NCBI RefSeq assembly: GCF_900176885.1
Contig: NZ_LT839648.1
Span: forward strand, 1,267,049 to 1,331,048
Direction of reading: 5' to 3'
DNA from: Oceanobacillus senegalensis
GTDB lineage: Bacteria > Bacillota > Bacilli > Bacillales > Amphibacillaceae
Length of the DNA stretch: 64,000 bases
In this document: in pieces, positions 63,935 through 64,000 of the stretch
Numbering within the stretch: position 1 is the stretch's first letter
Layout of the letters: each line of letters begins with the position of its first letter
Notes under the pieces: generated by a model
Database searches by the model: none
Told to the model about the DNA's origin: nothing
What the model saw: only the letters and a program-made list of their open reading frames with translations
Position numbers and translations under genes: made by a program

Positions 63935-64000
63935 TTTTATCGCTGGTTAAGGGTTAGTAATACCTCCACTTTAAAAATAGAGGCTTATTCATTGTATGTA
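63935..64000. repeat. family A intergenic repeat, cut by the window edge
   Basis: TTTTATCGCTGGTTAAGGG and AGTAATACCTCCACT match the left end of family A. The next bases (TTTAAAAATAGAGG) resemble the interior of the 13.4 kb copy rather than the right end of the short copies. Confidence 0.6.

Overview
The window is a low-GC, AT-rich chromosomal segment of an endospore-forming member of the Bacillaceae. The proteins and the gene order closely follow the Bacillus subtilis yqi-yqj-yqk-ypu-ypb region (bkd, brxB, rnz, namA, nudF, spoIIM, fur, xerD, deoB, dacF-spoIIA, spoVA, lysA, ppiB, scpAB, dacB-spmAB, rluB, resABCDE, sigX-rsiX, fer, ypbB-recQ, gudB, ypdA, prsW). Small gene losses and gains suggest a relative such as Oceanobacillus or Virgibacillus rather than B. 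subtilis itself; this placement is inference. No rRNA, tRNA, CRISPR array, prophage or complete insertion sequence was recognised.

Layout. 0-9 kb: the end of a DUF2627 gene, the sigma-54 activator BkdR, a sigma-54 promoter, and the branched-chain amino acid degradation operon bcd-lpdV-bkdAA-bkdAB-bkdB without ptb or buk; then bacilliredoxin brxB and a convergent 46-codon Prli42-like gene. 9-13.3 kb: a propionate/methylmalonyl-CoA operon, in which the B12-binding mutase subunit is fused to methylmalonyl-CoA epimerase. 13.7-24 kb: housekeeping and repair genes (M20 peptidase, DNA polymerase IV, aldehyde dehydrogenase, RNase Z, NamA, glycerophosphodiesterase, NudF, EndoQ). 24-36 kb: spoIIM, fur, yqzK, xerD, deoB, then the sporulation block dacF-spoIIAA-spoIIAB-sigF and a shortened spoVA operon (AA, AB, AF only), lysA, ppiB and a small S2P-like membrane protease.

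36-49 kb: ribT, a 27-codon YjcZ-type gene, scpA-scpB, a spore-type superoxide dismutase, dacB-spmA-spmB (spore cortex and core dehydration), rluB, and the cytochrome c maturation and respiration regulators resABC and resDE. 49-51 kb: an adenosylcobalamin riboswitch with its own terminator ahead of a DUF4430 lipoprotein and an ECF-transporter S component, probably a corrinoid uptake pair. This may supply the cofactor of the mutase encoded at 9-12 kb. 51-64 kb: sigX-rsiX with a SigX-type promoter, ferredoxin, ypbB-recQ, ypbD, a short ypbE-like gene, a metallophosphoesterase, mecB/ypbH, a D-Ala-D-Ala ligase, gudB, ypdA, ansA and prsW.

Most genes have strong Shine-Dalgarno sequences, and many transcription units end in clear hairpin-plus-T terminators. 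The least explained part is the intergenic DNA. I see at least two families of dispersed, degenerate, non-coding repeats (family A near 13.4, 20.6, 33.8, 37.1 and 63.9 kb; family B near 37.3, 50.8 and 57.6 kb) and one 162-bp element with inverted ends after scpB. Comparisons with B. subtilis are from memory of those families, not from a search.
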